From the NCBI RefSeq assembly GCF_000875975.1, contig NZ_BAWW01000063.1:1-41768 (forward strand): a DNA stretch of 41,768 bases, written 5' to 3'. This stretch comes from Parachlamydia acanthamoebae. GTDB lineage: Bacteria; Chlamydiota; Chlamydiia; Chlamydiales; Parachlamydiaceae. This document shows positions 34,822 through 41,768 of the stretch, piece by piece; positions within the stretch are counted from its first letter, which is position 1; the number at the start of each line of letters is the position of its first letter. The notes under the pieces are model-generated. The model was not told the origin of the DNA. It saw only the letters and a program-made list of their open reading frames with translations, and ran no database searches. A program made the position numbers and the translations under genes.

Positions 34822-35446
34822 TTTTTAAATAATATGTACATTCTTTTAAATGTCTTTCACATTCTTTTTGATAATGATGAATTTCGATCAGATTTCCTTT
34901 AATCAGTATTTTATAATGTGCATTTTCTTCTAAAGAGAGCATGAAAAGAAAATGAGCTTTATAAACAGATAAAAAACATACTATGTTTTCGAGTTTTCTT
35001 TTGACTACCGCAACGTTTTTAATGTCTTTGGTTAATTCATCTAAAGCATGCACGTTTCCCAATTCGTGATTCATTGTGTTTTCGACATCCACCATGCCTT
35101 GCAAAATCATCTTTTCTTTATCGTGACTTAAGGGGGCGAGCTGTTCTCTGATCACATCTCTGATCACAAGATGGTGAAAGGTGTGGCAGACAGATGTGCA
35201 AATGCTTGATTCTTTTTTTAAAAAACCAAAGATATAAATTTGAATCGATTCTGGTAAGACTGTAAAAAAAAGAGATTGTGACTGTGAGACGGATAATGGT
35301 TCAATCTGTGTTATATTTTTGCTGGCCAGATCTCTTTCCCTGGAAATTTCTTGGGTAAAGTGATTTCGGTCGTTTTGGCCAGGAAGGTTCGTCGCTTGAA
35401 AATGCATTAGGAGGCGTCTGTAGTCTACGTAGTCGTTCAGCTGCAT
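34811..35446 (-). CDS. F-box-like domain protein, probable host-directed effector
   Basis: A 211-residue protein. Residues about 63-100 (VLPESIQIYIFGFLKKESSI then CHTFHHLVIRDV) match the pattern of the eukaryotic F-box: LPxxIxxxIFxFL, then VCxxF. F-box proteins recruit targets to SCF ubiquitin ligases through Skp1. Amoeba-symbiont chlamydiae are known to carry many such proteins, thought to act inside the host. Residues 130-211 are helical and charged, a possible target-binding part. AAGGG lies before the ATG. The gene diverges from the exported NagZ-like gene with 65 bases between. An effector role is inference; no ligand or secretion signal can be read. Confidence 0.75.
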   Translation of the reverse strand: MQLNDYVDYRRLLMHFQATNLPGQNDRNHFTQEISRERDLASKNITQIEPLSVSQSQSLFFTVLPESIQIYIFGFLKKESSICTSVCHTFHHLVIRDVIREQLAPLSHDKEKMILQGMVDVENTMNHELGNVHALDELTKDIKNVAVVKRKLENIVCFLSVYKAHFLFMLSLEENAHYKILIKGNLIEIHHYQKECERHLKECTYYLKRKH

Positions 35447-35511
35447 GGGGTTCCCTTTTGTGTTGAAGAAATCGTCTGATTTGATATCCTGATATATTTT
35501 CAGAGGGATTC

Positions 35512-37146
35512 ATGAGAAAATATATTTTTTGGATACTTTTACTATTTAGCTATCCACCCCTTCATTGTCAAAGTAATCTCCCAAGATTAGATGAGCTCTC
35601 CATAGAGGAGAAAGTCGGCCAGCTTTTGATGGTGCATTTTTACGGGACAGAGGCTAATGGGGATGCAAAAAAACTCATTCAGGATTTTCATATTGGAGGA
35701 ATCATTTATTATGAGTGGGCTAATGGATTAACGGATGCCCAGCAAGTGCAAATTTTAAGCCGAGGGCTGCAGTCTTTGGCGCGGGAACGGGCTCATCCGA
35801 TTCCTTTATTCCTTGCGATTGATCAGGAAGGGGGCGTGGTTAATCGATTGAAAAACGGTTTTACGCAATTCCCAGGAAATTATGCTTTAGGTCAAATAAA
35901 AAAAGCAGGGGATGCCGAAGCTTGTGCTTATGCCACAGGATTGGAATTAAAGAGTGTGGGGATTAATGTAAATTTGGCTCCCGTTGTTGATGTGAATTGT
36001 AATGAGAAAAATCCGATTATAGGTATTCGGGCTTTTGGATCATCACTCAAAGATGTGGCTTCTCTCGGAAAGGAAATGATGGAAGGATTTCGAAAATCCT
36101 CTATTTTGTCCGTATTAAAACATTTTCCTGGTCATGGTGATGTTGAAGTTGATTCGCATCAAGCTTTACCTTGCCTGAACAAAACAAGAGGTGAATTAGA
36201 TCAGGTCGAACTATATCCTTTTCATCAACTTCTCCCTCTTTCGGAGGCCGTGATGACATCTCATTTGTTTGTGCCCGCGCTTGATGCAAAAACATGTATC
36301 ACTTTTTCATGCGATGCTGTGACGCAAGTCCTTCGAAAAGAGATGGGTTTCGAAGGGGTGATTTTGACAGATTCTTTGGCTATGCAAGGATGTTTAGGGC
36401 AATCTCAAGGTGTCGTCGATGCTGCCATTCAAAGCTTTAAAGCGGGTCATGATGTGCTTTTATTGGGTGGAAAGCAGCTGTTGGGAGAAGGAGGGGGATT
36501 TGAAATCACGATCGATGAGATTGCAAAAATCCATCAGACCCTTGTGTTTTTAGTCCAAACGGGAGAAATTTCTGAGCAGAGACTCGACGCATCTGTTCGG
36601 AGAATTCTAGCAGCCAAAAAAAATTATGCATGCCAAGATCTTGCTCTATCATTTGATCCATCTATTCATCAACAATTGGCACAAAAAGTAGCGGATACTG
36701 CCACAGAAGTTAAGTATTGTCAGCTTCAAGAAAAAGTTAGTTTAAAGACTCAGCGCATCCTTCTTGTGTCACCTTCTATTTGTCAGGAGGCAATAGAAAA
36801 AAGTGACTTAATGCACTTAGCTCCTTTGACAACCCGGTATTTTTATGATTCATTAAGTCCTGAAAAGGAAGCGTTTGATGCGGGGGTAGCCTTAGCTGCG
36901 CGGTCCGACTTATGCGTATTCTGTACTTACAATGCATGGCGATATCCGCAACAAGTCACGTTTGTTGAGGCATTGATAAAAGAGGGGCTTCCTGTTATTG
37001 TGGTTGCAGGGCGAGATCCTTGGGATCAAACTTTATTTTCAAAAGCATCGATTGTCATTTGCACTTACAGCCCTGTTTGCTGCTCTTTTAATTCTGCTGC
37101 ACATTTAATTCGCCAGGAGTATCAATGCGCGACTACAAACCCTTAA
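35512..37146 (+). CDS. Exported beta-N-acetylhexosaminidase (GH3, NagZ-like)
   Basis: A family 3 glycoside hydrolase that would remove terminal N-acetylglucosamine from muropeptides or chitin-type sugars. The signal peptide is MRKYIFWILLLFSYPPLHC; the Cys is not in a good lipobox. Catalytic parts: AIDQEGGVVNRL (102-113), PVVDVN (157-162), the NagZ-specific KHFPGHGDVEVDSH (203-216) with the Asp-His dyad, and the nucleophile D287 in LTDSLAMQG. At 544 residues it is longer than E. coli NagZ (about 340). The C-terminal 150 residues form the extra domain seen in many GH3 enzymes. Export is unusual, since E. coli NagZ is cytoplasmic. The last 22 bases overlap the next gene. Confidence 0.92.
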   Translation: MRKYIFWILLLFSYPPLHCQSNLPRLDELSIEEKVGQLLMVHFYGTEANGDAKKLIQDFHIGGIIYYEWANGLTDAQQVQILSRGLQSLARERAHPIPLFLAIDQEGGVVNRLKNGFTQFPGNYALGQIKKAGDAEACAYATGLELKSVGINVNLAPVVDVNCNEKNPIIGIRAFGSSLKDVASLGKEMMEGFRKSSILSVLKHFPGHGDVEVDSHQALPCLNKTRGELDQVELYPFHQLLPLSEAVMTSHLFVPALDAKTCITFSCDAVTQVLRKEMGFEGVILTDSLAMQGCLGQSQGVVDAAIQSFKAGHDVLLLGGKQLLGEGGGFEITIDEIAKIHQTLVFLVQTGEISEQRLDASVRRILAAKKNYACQDLALSFDPSIHQQLAQKVADTATEVKYCQLQEKVSLKTQRILLVSPSICQEAIEKSDLMHLAPLTTRYFYDSLSPEKEAFDAGVALAARSDLCVFCTYNAWRYPQQVTFVEALIKEGLPVIVVAGRDPWDQTLFSKASIVICTYSPVCCSFNSAAHLIRQEYQCATTNP

Positions 37147-37922
37147 TTTTTTCTGTTTTAGGACTTTTACTTTGTTTTGCTTTGCCAAATCATGCTCTTG
37201 AAATTTCTCCTGAGCAGGCTCGCCAATTGGGTGAGCAAATTTGGAAGAATGAATGTAAAAAATCGATTGCGGGTTTAACGTCTTGGAATGCAGGGGAGGA
37301 GTTTGCTTCGCTTGGGATCGGGCATTTTATTTGGCACCCCAAAGGTTCTGATTCTCCTTTTAAAGAATCCTTTCCAACTCTAATCAAGTTTTTGTGTAAG
37401 CAAGGGATTGCGCTTCCTAATTGGTTAATGCAAGCAGACGGATGCCCTTGGAAGACGAGAGAGGAATTTCTTGCGGCTCAAGATGAAAAAAAGCTGACGC
37501 GTTTACGTCAGCTTTTACTAGAAAGTATTGATCTGCAAATTTATTTCATGTTCGAGCGTTTAGAAAAGTCTCTGCCCATTCTAGTTGAAAACCTAACTTC
37601 TGAAGAGCAAAACAAAATTCATACGCAATTTTGTCAATTAAGTGAATCTGTGACGGGAACCTATGCATTATTGGATTATGTAAATTTTAAGGGAGAGGGT
37701 GTTTCTCCTCAAGAAAGATATCAAGGAATTGGATGGGGGTTACGGCAAGTTTTGCTTGGTATGAATCCATCTTCTGAACCTGTTAAAGAATTTGCGCGGA
37801 GTGCGAGTGCTGTTCTTAAAAATCGCGTGGAGAATTCCCCTCCGCAAAGAAATGAAAAGAGATGGCTAGAAGGATGGCTAAATCGTGTCCAAACCTACGT
37901 CACCTATTCTGCCAACGGATGA
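37125..37922 (+). CDS. Exported conserved protein, lysozyme-like pattern
   Basis: 265 residues after a signal peptide (MRDYKPLIFSVLGLLLCFAL...A). The first 60 residues of the mature form read IWKNECKKSIAGLTSWNAGE, then EFASLGIGHFIWHP. I note the arrangement Glu (E43) followed by a G-I-G-H-F motif (64-68), as in phage and lysozyme-fold enzymes (E...TIGYGH). The family is otherwise recognised only as conserved hypothetical. A second GIGWGLRQVL occurs near residue 208. It overlaps nagZ by 22 bases, so it is in the same operon, and a cooperating role in peptidoglycan breakdown is an inference. The start ATG sits inside nagZ's last codons. Confidence 0.75.
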   Translation: MRDYKPLIFSVLGLLLCFALPNHALEISPEQARQLGEQIWKNECKKSIAGLTSWNAGEEFASLGIGHFIWHPKGSDSPFKESFPTLIKFLCKQGIALPNWLMQADGCPWKTREEFLAAQDEKKLTRLRQLLLESIDLQIYFMFERLEKSLPILVENLTSEEQNKIHTQFCQLSESVTGTYALLDYVNFKGEGVSPQERYQGIGWGLRQVLLGMNPSSEPVKEFARSASAVLKNRVENSPPQRNEKRWLEGWLNRVQTYVTYSANG

Positions 37923-37954
37923 AATTGTTTTATCTAGGGAGTTGCATTTCTAGG

Positions 37955-37984
37955 TTGATTTATATGTTGCGACTCTCGTATGAT
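37955..37984 (+). promoter_or_regulatory. Possible promoter for rpsU
   Basis: TTGATT (37955-37960), 18 bases, TATGAT (37979-37984), with GATAAT overlapping slightly later. The rpsU ATG is 110 bases downstream. Moderate match to consensus. Confidence 0.4.
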
Positions 37985-38093
37985 AATGCTAACTATGAAA
38001 GTTTAGAGTGATTTTAAAATAATTGTAAACTAAATCACCCCTGACTTAATAAGCATTTATGCAAGATAAATTTAAAAAGTAGGTTAAGGTTAA

Positions 38094-38273
38094 ATGACAG
38101 TTGTTAAAGTGCGGGTGGGAGAACCCCTTGATAAAGCTCTTAGAGCTCTTAAAAAAAGACTCGACAAAGAAGGCGTCATGAAGTCTGTTAAAGCCCATCG
38201 TTTTTATTCTAAACCATCAGTAAAAAAACGAGCTAAGTCTAAAGCTGCCTTAAAATATAAAAAGCAGCGTTAA
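38094..38273 (+). CDS. rpsU: 30S ribosomal protein S21
   Basis: A 59-residue basic protein reading [20 protein letters not shown], then [20 protein letters not shown] and a Lys/Arg-rich tail ([16 protein letters not shown]). This is the bS21 pattern: [39 protein letters not shown]. S21 helps the 30S subunit bind mRNA. AAGG lies 4 bases before ATG. dnaJ follows 204 bases downstream, the arrangement found in chlamydiae. Confidence 0.96.
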   Translation: MTVVKVRVGEPLDKALRALKKRLDKEGVMKSVKAHRFYSKPSVKKRAKSKAALKYKKQR

Positions 38274-38421
38274 AAAAAAGTAAGGCTGTCAGATAACGCT
38301 CATGTCGGTTTATGCGGCCTTTTCTTAAATTTCTCTCTTATGATCGAGGAGATAAATTGGGATGTCATTCAGCCCTCTATAAAGATCAAATTTCCAATTA
38401 AATCCAAATTATAGCGTGACA

Positions 38422-38463
38422 TGGGTACTTATGTACTGCCAACCGCTCATAAGTGTGAACCCA
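38422..38463 (+). promoter_or_regulatory. Bulged 12 bp hairpin just before dnaJ
   Basis: TGGGT-ACTTATG (38422-38433) pairs with CATAAGT (38448-38454) and ACCCA (38459-38463), with a GTGA bulge at 38455-38458. It ends 14 bases before the dnaJ ATG. It could be a leader control element, or an incomplete terminator of the rpsU transcript. No CIRCE heat-shock operator was seen. Confidence 0.4.
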
Positions 38464-38477
38464 CTTGGTAATAGCAT

Positions 38478-39629
38478 ATGTCAGATTATTACAATACTCT
38501 AGAAGTTCAGCGAAACGCTACTCAAGATGAGATAAAAAAAGCCTATCGTAAAATGGCTTTGAAGTACCATCCAGATAAAAATCCAGGCGATGCAGAATCG
38601 GAAAAAAAGTTTAAAGAGATTTCCGAAGCTTATGAAGTTTTAAGCGACACCAACAAACGACAGTTATATGATCGATACGGAAAAGAAGGTGTTCAGGGTG
38701 CTTCTGCAGCTGGGGGGGCAAGCTATTCTTCCATGGAAGAAGCTTTACGTACCTTTATGGGTGCTTTCGGTGGAATGGGCTCTGATTCGATTTTTGATAG
38801 TGTATTCGGTGGCGGTGACTTTGGCGGCGGGCATGGCGGTGGCCAGGGAGCCAGACAAGGTGCAAGCAAGCGGGTCAATATCACGTTATCTTTTGAAGAA
38901 GCGGCGCGCGGAGTTGATAAAGAACTCGTTGTCACAAACTATGTGACTTGTAAAGAGTGCGCAGGTAAAGGTGCTAAATCCTCTGCAGGCATAAAAAAAT
39001 GTAATCGTTGTGGCGGTGCTGGACAGGTTTTTGAACAGCGTGGTTTTTTCAGTATGTCTATGACTTGTCCTCAATGCCATGGTGAGGGACGCATGATCGT
39101 TGATCCTTGCTCTGACTGTCGTGGAAGCGGTCTTGTTAAAGAAAAGCAACACGTAAAAGTACATATTCCTGCTGGTGTTGATACGGGCATGCGCTTACGC
39201 ATGAGTGGTTATGGAGATGCTGGTCAGGGTGGAGGCCCTCCCGGAGATCTGTATGTTTTTATCCAAGTCGAAGCCCATGAAATTTTTGAACGAGATGGCA
39301 ATGATCTATTGCTCGATTTGCCGATTAGTTTTACGGAAGCTGCATTAGGTTGCAAAAAAGAAGTGCCTTCTTTATTAGCGCATACCTGTCGAATTACCAT
39401 TCCTGAAGGCACCCAAAATGGGAAAGTTTTCCGAGTAAAAGGGGAGGGTTTTCCGAATGTCCATGGACAAGGAAAAGGTGATCTTTTAGTAAAAATTTTC
39501 GTCGAAACCCCGACAAAACTCAGTAAGCGAATGAAAGAGTTACTCGAAGAGTTTGCTCAATTAGAAGATGCAACCAATCTTCCTACTCGCAAAGGCTTTC
39601 TAGATAAAATTAAGGGGCTTTTTCATTAA
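38478..39629 (+). CDS. dnaJ: Chaperone DnaJ
   Basis: Hsp40 co-chaperone that delivers substrates to DnaK and stimulates its ATPase. 383 residues. The J domain (1-70) carries HPD at 31-33. A G/F-rich linker follows, with [15 protein letters not shown] complete type I zinc region has four CxxCxGxG repeats ([32 protein letters not shown]). C-terminal peptide-binding domains end near DKIKGLFH. The ribosome site is weak (GGTAA). It is second in the rpsU-dnaJ arrangement and ends at a strong terminator. Confidence 0.97.
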   Translation: MSDYYNTLEVQRNATQDEIKKAYRKMALKYHPDKNPGDAESEKKFKEISEAYEVLSDTNKRQLYDRYGKEGVQGASAAGGASYSSMEEALRTFMGAFGGMGSDSIFDSVFGGGDFGGGHGGGQGARQGASKRVNITLSFEEAARGVDKELVVTNYVTCKECAGKGAKSSAGIKKCNRCGGAGQVFEQRGFFSMSMTCPQCHGEGRMIVDPCSDCRGSGLVKEKQHVKVHIPAGVDTGMRLRMSGYGDAGQGGGPPGDLYVFIQVEAHEIFERDGNDLLLDLPISFTEAALGCKKEVPSLLAHTCRITIPEGTQNGKVFRVKGEGFPNVHGQGKGDLLVKIFVETPTKLSKRMKELLEEFAQLEDATNLPTRKGFLDKIKGLFH

Positions 39630-39657
39630 GAGTGACTGTTAGCCATACGCATTTTTA

Positions 39658-39697
39658 AACCCTCAAGTAAGTTTTTTAGACTATTTGAGGGTTTTTT
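39658..39697 (+). terminator. Intrinsic terminator after dnaJ
   Basis: AACCCTCAA (39658-39666) and TTGAGGGTT (39685-39693) form a 9 bp stem followed by U residues (to 39697). It lies 29 bases after the dnaJ stop and just before the stop of the opposing gene, for which the reverse strand also has Us. Confidence 0.88.
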
Positions 39698-39699
39698 AT

Positions 39700-40497
39700 T
39701 TATCGTGTTAAGGCAGGATGCTCACTAAAATAGATTGGCTTACTGCTTTTATGCTGAAGAGCGATGCTAATATCTAGTTTAATTCCTCTGTTTTGAAGAG
39801 CTCCTTGCACAACTTGAAGAGCTGTTTCCGGCGTGTTACATTCACTCGAAAGGTGTGCTAAATGCACATGTTTGAGCCCTTCATGCGCAATATCACACAA
39901 TAATTCCCCACAGGCTTCATTTGAAAGGTGACCACTACGGCTTAATACGCGCTGCTTGTAAACCATCGGTCGTGGAGAGGCATGTACCATAGAGGGTTGA
40001 TGATTGGCTTCGACATACAAGTAATCGCAATTTTGTAATTGATGGCGTACAAGTGAGGTGACAAAACCTAAATCAGTGCAAAACCCTAATTTCAATTGAT
40101 CTGTTTTAATGGTGAAGCCGACCGGATCGATCGTGTCATGTTGGATACTGAAAGGGTGAACTTCCAAATCTCCAAAAAGAAATGATTCTCCAGTTGTAAA
40201 GATTTTAAATTTTGGGCAATCATGGAAGCATTCTACAATCCCCTTTGCAGTTTCATGATTTGCAAACACGGGGATTCCTAATTTGTAAGCTAAAACTCTT
40301 AGTCCCTGAATATGGTCCGTATGTTCATGGGTAATAAAAATCGCATCAATGTCCGTTAATTCGACATTCAATTGAGCGAGCTCTTCTTTAATTCTTTTTC
40401 CACTAATACCCGCATCAATCAAGATTTTTGTATGGGGCGTTCCAACATAGATACAATTTCCTTTGGAACCTGAAGCTAAGGGACAAAAACCTTCCAT
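39700..40497 (-). CDS. Metallo-beta-lactamase-fold hydrolase, YycJ-type
   Basis: 265-residue member of the YycJ/WalJ branch of the metallo-beta-lactamase fold. FCPLASGSKGNCIYVG at the start is typical of this branch. The metal site HxHxDH reads THEHTDHIQG with H57, H59, D61 and H62. A second ligand group, HLAHLSSECNTPE, is near the end. The family is linked to nuclease-type or regulatory phosphodiesterase roles. In bacteria where it was studied it affects DNA repair or cell-wall signalling, but the chlamydial role is not known. No signal peptide, so cytoplasmic. It converges on dnaJ. Confidence 0.9.
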   Translation of the reverse strand: MEGFCPLASGSKGNCIYVGTPHTKILIDAGISGKRIKEELAQLNVELTDIDAIFITHEHTDHIQGLRVLAYKLGIPVFANHETAKGIVECFHDCPKFKIFTTGESFLFGDLEVHPFSIQHDTIDPVGFTIKTDQLKLGFCTDLGFVTSLVRHQLQNCDYLYVEANHQPSMVHASPRPMVYKQRVLSRSGHLSNEACGELLCDIAHEGLKHVHLAHLSSECNTPETALQVVQGALQNRGIKLDISIALQHKSSKPIYFSEHPALTR

Positions 40498-40605
40498 TTG
40501 AAACCATGAATTTAAGAGATTAAACCAGCATTTTTAGCATACATACGGAATCATTGGAAGGATAAAGGGCGTTTTTTTAACAAGAATCGGTTTTTAATTA
40601 TTATG

Positions 40606-40635
40606 TTGACTTAATTTGGTGCTAAAACATATTCT
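40606..40635 (+). promoter_or_regulatory. Possible promoter of the acidic repeat-rich gene
   Basis: TTGACT (40606-40611), 18 bases, TATTCT (40630-40635); CATATT gives a 16-base spacing. The ATG is about 50 bases past the expected start. Confidence 0.4.
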
Positions 40636-40691
40636 GCGTTGAAAAAATCAAAAAAAAGTTAGTTGGGTAAATATTACTTGAATAGGAGACT

Positions 40692-41768
40692 ATGATGACG
40701 AATTCCCCAAAAATAAGTTTAAAAAATGGCGAAGAGCCAATTAATAATCGTTTAGATGCTGTAGCAAAAAGCATGCAGAAAGGAAAATGGCTTTCTTCAG
40801 AGCTACAGGTTGTATACAACGGACGTTTATGGAGAGCATTTAGGGGGTTTTTAAAGTTATTGGGTTTTAAAATTGACCGTAGAGATTCTGTGCATATTGC
40901 TGAAAAATTACACGATTATATCAATTCAAATAAAGATGAGTTAATAAAAGATTTTAGTCATGTAAATCAAAATAGCCAAAATCTTGAAATTATCTTAAAT
41001 AGAATCCTCCCTCTAAAAATTAGAAATCGAAATGATTCTGTTGGAAAATGCTATAAAATGCATTTTGAAAAATGCAAGGCGCTATTTAGTCCTGAGGAGT
41101 TAACAAAACAGAAGCTTGCTCAAGAAGCGGTCCTGAGATTACAAGAAGAATTAGCACAAAAAGCTGCAGAAGATCAGCGAATTGCGGAAGAGCAAGCTAA
41201 TAAAGAAAAAGAGGAAAAAACAGGCCAAGACACTCAAGAAGGTGAAAAAACTGAACCAAAGGCTCCTGAAAACGAACCTGTGGGAGGGCAAGCTGGTGTT
41301 CAAGAGCAAGCGACAGACGATGAAAAAAAAATAGCAGAAGAAGAAAATGCTCCGGAAGCTGAAACAGAAAAGGAAACGAAAGCACAGGAAGAAAAATCAG
41401 AAGCAGAGACTTCCAATGAAGCTGAAACTCAGCAAGAAGAAACTGAAGAGCAAGCCAAACAAAATATTATAGCTAATTTTGAGGAAGAAATAGCTTCAGA
41501 CACTCAGCAAAAAGCTGAAGTAGAAAAAGCGAAGCAAGCTGAAGAGCGACGAATTGCGGAAGAGTTAATCATAGGTGATTTAGCTAACGATTCTTCAAAA
41601 GAAAATTTAGAAGTTGAGCAAAAAGATGGCGCGACTCAAGTAGAAGCGAAAAATCACGCTGAAGAAGGCCTTGTAAAGCAAGAAGAAGAGCGTGTAGCAG
41701 CTTTAGAAGCTCAACAAAAAGCTGAAGAAGCAGCAAAAGCTGAAGAAGAAAAAAGACTTGCCGATGAG
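40692..41768 (+). CDS. Acidic, E/K/Q/A-rich protein, cut by the right edge
   Basis: The frame starts at ATG 40692 or, more likely, the next ATG at 40695 (AGGAG 6 bases upstream). It stays open for 359 codons to the window edge, so the true length is larger. Residues 1-130 look like a folded helical part: GKWLSSELQVVYNGRLWRAF, then KLLGFKIDRRDSVHIAEKL. From about 140 on, the sequence is dominated by Glu, Lys, Gln and Ala (EEQANKEKEEKTGQDTQEGE, then AEEAAKAEEEKRLADE), strongly acidic and probably coiled-coil or disordered. RIAEE occurs more than once, hinting at repeat expansion. No signal peptide or membrane segment. The N-terminal type resembles a Parachlamydiaceae-specific family; function is unknown. 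Confidence 0.75.
   Translation, partial: MMTNSPKISLKNGEEPINNRLDAVAKSMQKGKWLSSELQVVYNGRLWRAFRGFLKLLGFKIDRRDSVHIAEKLHDYINSNKDELIKDFSHVNQNSQNLEIILNRILPLKIRNRNDSVGKCYKMHFEKCKALFSPEELTKQKLAQEAVLRLQEELAQKAAEDQRIAEEQANKEKEEKTGQDTQEGEKTEPKAPENEPVGGQAGVQEQATDDEKKIAEEENAPEAETEKETKAQEEKSEAETSNEAETQQEETEEQAKQNIIANFEEEIASDTQQKAEVEKAKQAEERRIAEELIIGDLANDSSKENLEVEQKDGATQVEAKNHAEEGLVKQEEERVAALEAQQKAEEAAKAEEEKRLADE

Noticed and set aside
1-41768. tRNA, rRNA, CRISPR array or complete insertion sequence
   Set aside because: Scanned gaps for cloverleaf patterns, regularly spaced repeats and transposase frames and saw none convincing.

Overview
The window (about 39-40% GC by eye) looks like a chromosome segment of an amoeba-associated chlamydia (order Chlamydiales, most like Parachlamydiaceae/Protochlamydia). 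Evidence: two tandem nucleotide transporters of the NTT (ATP/ADP translocase) family, the chlamydial gene pairs rpsU-dnaJ and dksA-lspA, a DksA with one cysteine and no zinc finger, an F-box-like protein, and several large lineage-specific families. The genus is inferred from family content; no similarity search was possible.

Region 1 (1-4743) is accessory and eroded. It holds the start of an RHS-like exported protein, a frameshifted short-chain dehydrogenase remnant, a methyltransferase-like protein, a GT8-like glycosyltransferase, and two exported low-complexity proteins (one Tyr-rich, one Gly/His- then Tyr-rich). The two non-coding gaps here are the most unusual part of the window. One (about 3706-3922, minus) has a perfect TTGACA-N17-TATAAT promoter, a multibranched fold closed by a 10 bp helix, and a U-run at its 3' end. 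The other (about 4408-4667, minus) has its own promoter and a stem of about 30 bp whose wobble pairs fit only minus-strand RNA.

Region 2 (4744-16272) is mostly housekeeping. It contains ftsY diverging from sucC-sucD-site-2 protease, an ArsB/NhaD-like permease behind a frameshifted MFS gene, thiL-tenA (thiamine), an archaeal-type AspRS fused to a YbaK editing domain, and an exported hypothetical protein.

Region 3 (16273-29190) contains a gap with a G10 tract, the NTT pair, pgk, pdxH, and two adjacent paralogous giant helical proteins (1229 and 1085 aa) on the minus strand.

Region 4 (29191-41768) contains dksA-lspA-hypothetical-glycerophosphodiesterase (plus), rsgA-eno (minus), an F-box-like gene diverging from an exported NagZ-like enzyme and an overlapping lysozyme-like exported protein, then rpsU-dnaJ, a YycJ-type metallo-hydrolase, and an acidic E/K/Q-rich protein cut by the right edge.

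Together the genes describe a host-dependent bacterium. It imports nucleotides, keeps part of the TCA cycle and lower glycolysis (pgk, eno), and handles thiamine and vitamin B6 cofactors. It also carries eukaryote-like or lineage-specific proteins likely aimed at the host. No tRNA, rRNA, CRISPR array or complete insertion sequence was seen.
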